DNA of 17,184 bases from Sedimenticola sp. GTDB lineage: Bacteria > Pseudomonadota > Gammaproteobacteria > Chromatiales > Chromatiaceae. Both the position numbers and the translations under genes were made by a program. Where the stretch lies: NCBI GenBank assembly GCA_027023915.1, contig JALVUB010000275.1, forward strand, positions 1 to 17,184, written 5' to 3'. Shown here one piece after another: positions 14,130 to 17,184 of this stretch (positions within the stretch are counted from its first letter, which is position 1; each line of letters begins with the position of its first letter). The notes beneath the pieces are model-generated. The model was given only the letters and a program-made list of their open reading frames with translations. It ran no database searches and had not been told where the DNA came from.

Positions 14130-15368
14130 TCAGCCTGTTTCCGGCGCGCGCACTTGGCGCAGCACCACCGCGCCTGCGATGAACAATAGCAGAATCGCCA
14201 GGATGCCTGAACGGGAGCTGCCGGTGACCACACCCACCAATCCCACCAACAGCGGCCCGATCACCGCGGCAAACTTGCCCAGCATGTTATAGACACCAAA
14301 AAACACCCCTGCCCGGTCGCTGGGAATGAGGCGGGCGTAAAACGACCGACTCAGGGACTGAATACCCCCCTGTACCAGACCGATCATCACCGCCAGGCCG
14401 TAGAACTCCCACTTCTGGTTCATGCTCCAGGCCCAGACGATCACCAGCGAATAGACCGCCAGGGCAATCATGATGCCACTTTTCGCCCCAAGCCTGCCGC
14501 CGATCCAGCCGAACGCCAGGGCCGCCGGCACACCCACCAACTGAGTGAGCAGCAGGGCACCCAGCAGATCCCCCGGTTGAAAGCCGATGGCCATGCCGTA
14601 GTCCACAGCCATGCGCACAATGGTGTCCACGCCGTCGATATAGAGCCAGTAGGCCAGCAGAAAAAGAAAGGCCATGCGGTGGCCGCGCACTTCACGCAGG
14701 TTGTCGCGGATCTCCTTCAGGGCGCCCCGCAACACCCCGTCGCGCGGTGGCGCGGGATGGCGCTCTTGCACCCAAAACAACAAGGGCAGCGTGAAAAGCG
14801 CCCACCAGACACCCACCATAAGAAAAGAGAAACGTACCGCCTCGGCGGAACCGGCCAACCCAAACCAGGCCGGGCGGCTCACCATGGCCACATTGAGAGC
14901 GAAGAGCAGTCCGCCGCCAAGATAACCAAGGGCGTATCCCAGGGCGGAGACCCGGTCCCATTCCGCCTCTTCGGCCACGTCCACCAGCAGGGCGTCGTAG
15001 GGTACCAGGCTGCCGGAGAAACCGATGAGGCCAAGGGCATAGAGCAGCAGCGCCAGGGGCCAGTTGCCCGCCGCCACCACGAACAAAGAGAGAGTCATCA
15101 ATGCACCGAGGAAGCCAAAAGTGACCAGCATCCGCTTCTTGTTGCCCCCCTGGTCGGCCAGGGCGCCGATGAGGGGGGCCAGCAGGATCATCAGGGTGCT
15201 GGCCGCCGAGTTGCCCAGCCCCAGCCAGAAGGTGCTGTCGGTGGCCTTCAGCCCCCCGGCCCAGTAGGCCTTGAAGAAGACCGGAAAGAAGCCGGCCATC
15301 ACCGTGGTGGCGAAGGCGGAGTTGCCCCAGTCGTAAAAGGCCCAGGCTATCTGGCGACGACGGCTCAA
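14130..15368 (-). CDS. MFS transporter of the UMF1/Atg22-like family
   Basis: This is a multi-pass inner-membrane transporter of about 412 residues with roughly 12 hydrophobic segments. The opening RRQIAWAFYDWGNSAFATTVMAGFFPVFFK is characteristic of the UMF1 family (related to yeast vacuolar Atg22, which exports amino acids); further blocks are LLAPLIGALADQGGNKKR, GSLVPYDALLVDVA and LVQGGIQSLSRSFYARLIP. The substrate is unknown. I chose TTG 15368, which overlaps the permease stop as TTGA with GGGGA upstream; GTG 15401 would add 11 residues inside the permease gene and remains possible. Its place after an ABC exporter and before an AsmA protein suggests one leftward operon. Confidence 0.88.
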   Translation of the reverse strand: MSRRRQIAWAFYDWGNSAFATTVMAGFFPVFFKAYWAGGLKATDSTFWLGLGNSAASTLMILLAPLIGALADQGGNKKRMLVTFGFLGALMTLSLFVVAAGNWPLALLLYALGLIGFSGSLVPYDALLVDVAEEAEWDRVSALGYALGYLGGGLLFALNVAMVSRPAWFGLAGSAEAVRFSFLMVGVWWALFTLPLLFWVQERHPAPPRDGVLRGALKEIRDNLREVRGHRMAFLFLLAYWLYIDGVDTIVRMAVDYGMAIGFQPGDLLGALLLTQLVGVPAALAFGWIGGRLGAKSGIMIALAVYSLVIVWAWSMNQKWEFYGLAVMIGLVQGGIQSLSRSFYARLIPSDRAGVFFGVYNMLGKFAAVIGPLLVGLVGVVTGSSRSGILAILLLFIAGAVVLRQVRAPETG

Positions 15369-16141
15369 TTCTTGATCCCCACGCCTTTGTGGAGCAGCCA
15401 CAAAGCCGCCGCTGCCAACACCACGATGAAGACGAGAATGAGCGTCAGCGCCACTCCTGGTTGGATGTCGGAAACTCCCAGAATACCGTAGCGGAAGGCG
15501 TTAATCATATAGAGCACCGGGTTGGCCAATGAAAGCTGGCGCCAGAAATGGGGCAGCAGATCAATGGAATAAAAGACCCCGCCCAGATAGGTGAGCGGCG
15601 TCAGCACGAAAGTGGGGATCACCGAAATGTCATCGAAATTGCGCGCGAAGATGGCGTTTATGAGCCCACCCAGGGCGAACAGCACCGAGGTGAGGAAGAC
15701 CACCAGCAGGGTTATCAAAGGATGCACCAGGGCCACATCGGCGAAGAAGAGGGAGACGCCGGTGACCACCGCGCCCACCACCAGGCCGCGCGCCACGCCG
15801 CCGGCGGTGTAGCCGGCGAGGATGATCCAGTTGGGCACCGGCGAGATGAGCAGCTCCTCGATGTGGCGTTGGTACTTGGCCTGGAAGAAGCTGGAGACGG
15901 TGTTGGCGTAGCTGTTGGCGATCACCGCCATGAGGATCAGACCCGGCACGATGAACTCACGGTAGCCGTAGCCTCCCATTTCGCCGATGCGCGAGCCGAT
16001 GAGATTGCCGAAGATAATGAAATAGAGGGCCGTGGTGACCGCCGGCGGCAGCACCGTCTGCACCCAGATGCGCAGAAAGCGCAGCACCTCCTTGATGACG
16101 ATGGTGGAGAAGGCGACCCAGTAGCGGGAAGCGCTGTTCAT
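15365..16141 (-). CDS. yadH: ABC-2 type transporter permease (YadH-like)
   Basis: This is a 258-residue inner-membrane permease of the ABC-2 exporter type with about six membrane segments. It parallels E. coli YadH closely: RIWVQTVLPP, LYFIIFGNLIGSRIG, FIVPGLILMAVIANSYAN, HIEELLISPVP, GGVARGLVVG, NFDDISVIPTFVLTPLTYLGGVFYS and NPVLYMINAFRYG. The ATG start overlaps the ATPase stop as ATGA, showing tight translational coupling to its nucleotide-binding partner. YadGH is widespread in proteobacteria but its exported substrate is not established. The symbol is by resemblance. Confidence 0.94.
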   Translation of the reverse strand: MNSASRYWVAFSTIVIKEVLRFLRIWVQTVLPPAVTTALYFIIFGNLIGSRIGEMGGYGYREFIVPGLILMAVIANSYANTVSSFFQAKYQRHIEELLISPVPNWIILAGYTAGGVARGLVVGAVVTGVSLFFADVALVHPLITLLVVFLTSVLFALGGLINAIFARNFDDISVIPTFVLTPLTYLGGVFYSIDLLPHFWRQLSLANPVLYMINAFRYGILGVSDIQPGVALTLILVFIVVLAAAALWLLHKGVGIKN

Positions 16142-17070
16142 GCTTCCGCCTCCGCCTTGCGCCTGCGCACCCGGTCCATGAAGAACTGCTCCAGCCGGTT
16201 CTGCTTGTTGCGCATGGAGAGCACCTCGATCCCCCGCCCTTCCAGCCAGCAGAAGAGGCTGTTGAGGGTCTGCTCCTGCTCCAGGGTCGCCTCCAGGGTG
16301 TAGGGGTCGAACCGGCTCAGCTTCACCGGCGCGCCCTCGGGCGGGGTTTCGAGAGGATGGCGCAGGGTGAGCAGAAAGCTCTGGCGGTGCAGCCGGTGGA
16401 GCAGCGCCTGCATGGTGCTCTTCTCCACGATGCGCCCCTCGTCGATGATGGCAATGTTGCGGCAGAGGTTCTCCGCCTCTTCCAGATAGTGGGTGGTGAG
16501 GATGATGGTGGTGCCGGCGCGGTTGATCTCCTGCATGAAGGCCCACATGCTGCGGCGGATCTCGATGTCCACCCCGGCGGTGGGCTCGTCGAGGATCATC
16601 AACGGCGGCTCGTGAACCAGGGCGCGGGCGATCATCAGACGCCGCTTGAGCCCGCCCGACAGGCTGCGCGCCTGCACCCGGCGGCGGTCCCACAGATCCA
16701 GCGCCTTCAGCACCCGGCGCGCCTTGTCGTAGGCCAGCCGCCGGGGAATGCCGTAGTAGCCGGCCTGGTTGATGACGATCTCCTCCACCGGCTCCCACTG
16801 GTTGAAGTTGAACTCCTGGGGCACCAGGCCGATGCGCCGCTTCACCTCCCGGGGCTCGCGGTCCAGGTCGTGGCCGTACACCTCCACCCTGCCGCCGCTC
16901 TTGCGCACCAGCGAGGCGAGGATGCCGATGGCGGTGGACTTGCCGGCGCCGTTGGGGCCCAGCAGGGCGAAGAAATCCCCCGCCTCCACGGCCAGATCGA
17001 TCCCCTTGAGGGCCTCGGTGCCGTTGGCGTAGGTCTTGCGCAGCCCTTGCAACCGTACCGCCGGGTTCAT
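16138..17070 (-). CDS. yadG: ABC transporter ATP-binding protein (YadG-like)
   Basis: This is the 310-residue nucleotide-binding subunit of the YadGH-type exporter. Motifs: Walker A GPNGAGKS at 38-45, Q-loop Q85 in VPQEFNFN, signature LSGGLKRRLMIARAL from 137, Walker B LMILDEPTAGVD with D161/E162, and switch H194 in TTHYLEEAE. The C-terminal about 80 residues, including VLSMRNKQNRLEQFF, match the YadG tail. ATG 17070 is preceded by GAGAGGAA; an upstream in-frame extension to 17154 is basic and not family-like. It heads the leftward group yadG-yadH-MFS-asmA, with its promoter expected in the 82 bp to the right. Confidence 0.95.
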   Translation of the reverse strand: MNPAVRLQGLRKTYANGTEALKGIDLAVEAGDFFALLGPNGAGKSTAIGILASLVRKSGGRVEVYGHDLDREPREVKRRIGLVPQEFNFNQWEPVEEIVINQAGYYGIPRRLAYDKARRVLKALDLWDRRRVQARSLSGGLKRRLMIARALVHEPPLMILDEPTAGVDIEIRRSMWAFMQEINRAGTTIILTTHYLEEAENLCRNIAIIDEGRIVEKSTMQALLHRLHRQSFLLTLRHPLETPPEGAPVKLSRFDPYTLEATLEQEQTLNSLFCWLEGRGIEVLSMRNKQNRLEQFFMDRVRRRKAEAEA

Positions 17071-17152
17071 GGTTCCTCTCCGCTGAAAGAGCCGCCATTT
17101 TCCACGCAACGGCCTGTGAAGGAAAGACGACTTTCGCGGTACCCTTGGCCTC

Positions 17153-17184
17153 ATGTCGAAACGAAGATTCCTTATCGCGCCCGA
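17153..17184 (+). CDS. Possible start of a divergent gene (cut by right edge)
   Basis: ATG 17153 opens a frame MSKRRFLIAP that runs off the window, divergent from yadG. Basic residues followed by FLIAP look like a protein start, but no Shine-Dalgarno is seen and a second frame (GTG 17115) is also open to the edge. Too little sequence is present to name a product. Confidence 0.25.
   Translation, partial: MSKRRFLIAP

Noticed and set aside
14081..14233. Longer AsmA start inside the MFS gene
   Set aside because: The extension is out of frame with family N-termini and ATG 14080 has AAGGAG plus the expected membrane anchor.
17153..17184. Ribulose-phosphate 3-epimerase as identity of the edge frame (FLIAP resembles its start)
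   Set aside because: The epimerase continues with Ser after IAP, but the next codon here begins GA (Asp or Glu).
1..17184. CRISPR arrays, insertion sequences, prophage genes, tRNA or rRNA genes
   Set aside because: No repeat-spacer pattern, transposase, phage protein or structural RNA was seen; the only repeats found are the REP units and the CCCTC hairpin.

Overview
The window reads as the chromosome of a GC-rich gammaproteobacterium. The strongest sign is the gene order pyrG, kdsA, eno, ftsB, ispD, ..., ispF, truD, which is the conserved gammaproteobacterial block. KdsA (lipopolysaccharide Kdo synthesis), an AsmA-family protein and a YadG/YadH-type ABC exporter indicate a Gram-negative envelope. 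The species cannot be named from the sequence alone; a free-living, motile, respiring bacterium is a reasonable inference from the aerotaxis-type receptor.

Layout. Positions 1-6887 hold a housekeeping block read leftwards: truD (cut by the left edge), ispF, [tatD on the opposite strand], ispD, ftsB, eno, kdsA, pyrG. Neighbours are tightly packed, with several stop/start overlaps that use GTG starts. Two things break the block. A YjjV-like TatD hydrolase gene sits in reverse orientation between ispD and ispF. A 195-bp gap between kdsA and eno carries a CCCTCTCCC/GGGAGAGGG hairpin and a perfect head-to-head pair of REP elements (a REPIN). A third, single REP copy supplies the tatD stop codon.

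Positions 6888-7265 are a gene-free divergent control region. To its right, 7266-11979 is a rightward chemotaxis module: an Aer-like receptor, CheR and CheB. The receptor joins a PAS domain of the FAD-binding aerotaxis type, two membrane segments, HAMP, a second PAS, further HAMP-like units, an E. coli-type signalling hairpin, a zinc-binding CZB domain and a terminal xWxxF tether for the adaptation enzymes. No cheA, cheW or cheY is present, so the module must use a core pathway encoded elsewhere.

Positions 11957-17070 are a leftward set of four genes: a yadG-like ABC ATPase, a yadH-like permease, a UMF1/Atg22-like MFS transporter and an AsmA-family protein. The first three are coupled by stop/start overlaps or near-overlaps. 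The asmA gene follows after a hairpin and ends 23 bp inside the convergent cheB. A possible divergent gene starts at the right edge.

Most of the window is ordinary housekeeping DNA. The parts most worth a second look are the multi-sensor receptor and its adaptation tether, the REP/REPIN sites, the KdsA with a complete metal-site signature, and the intruding tatD. I found no rRNA, tRNA, CRISPR array, insertion sequence or prophage.
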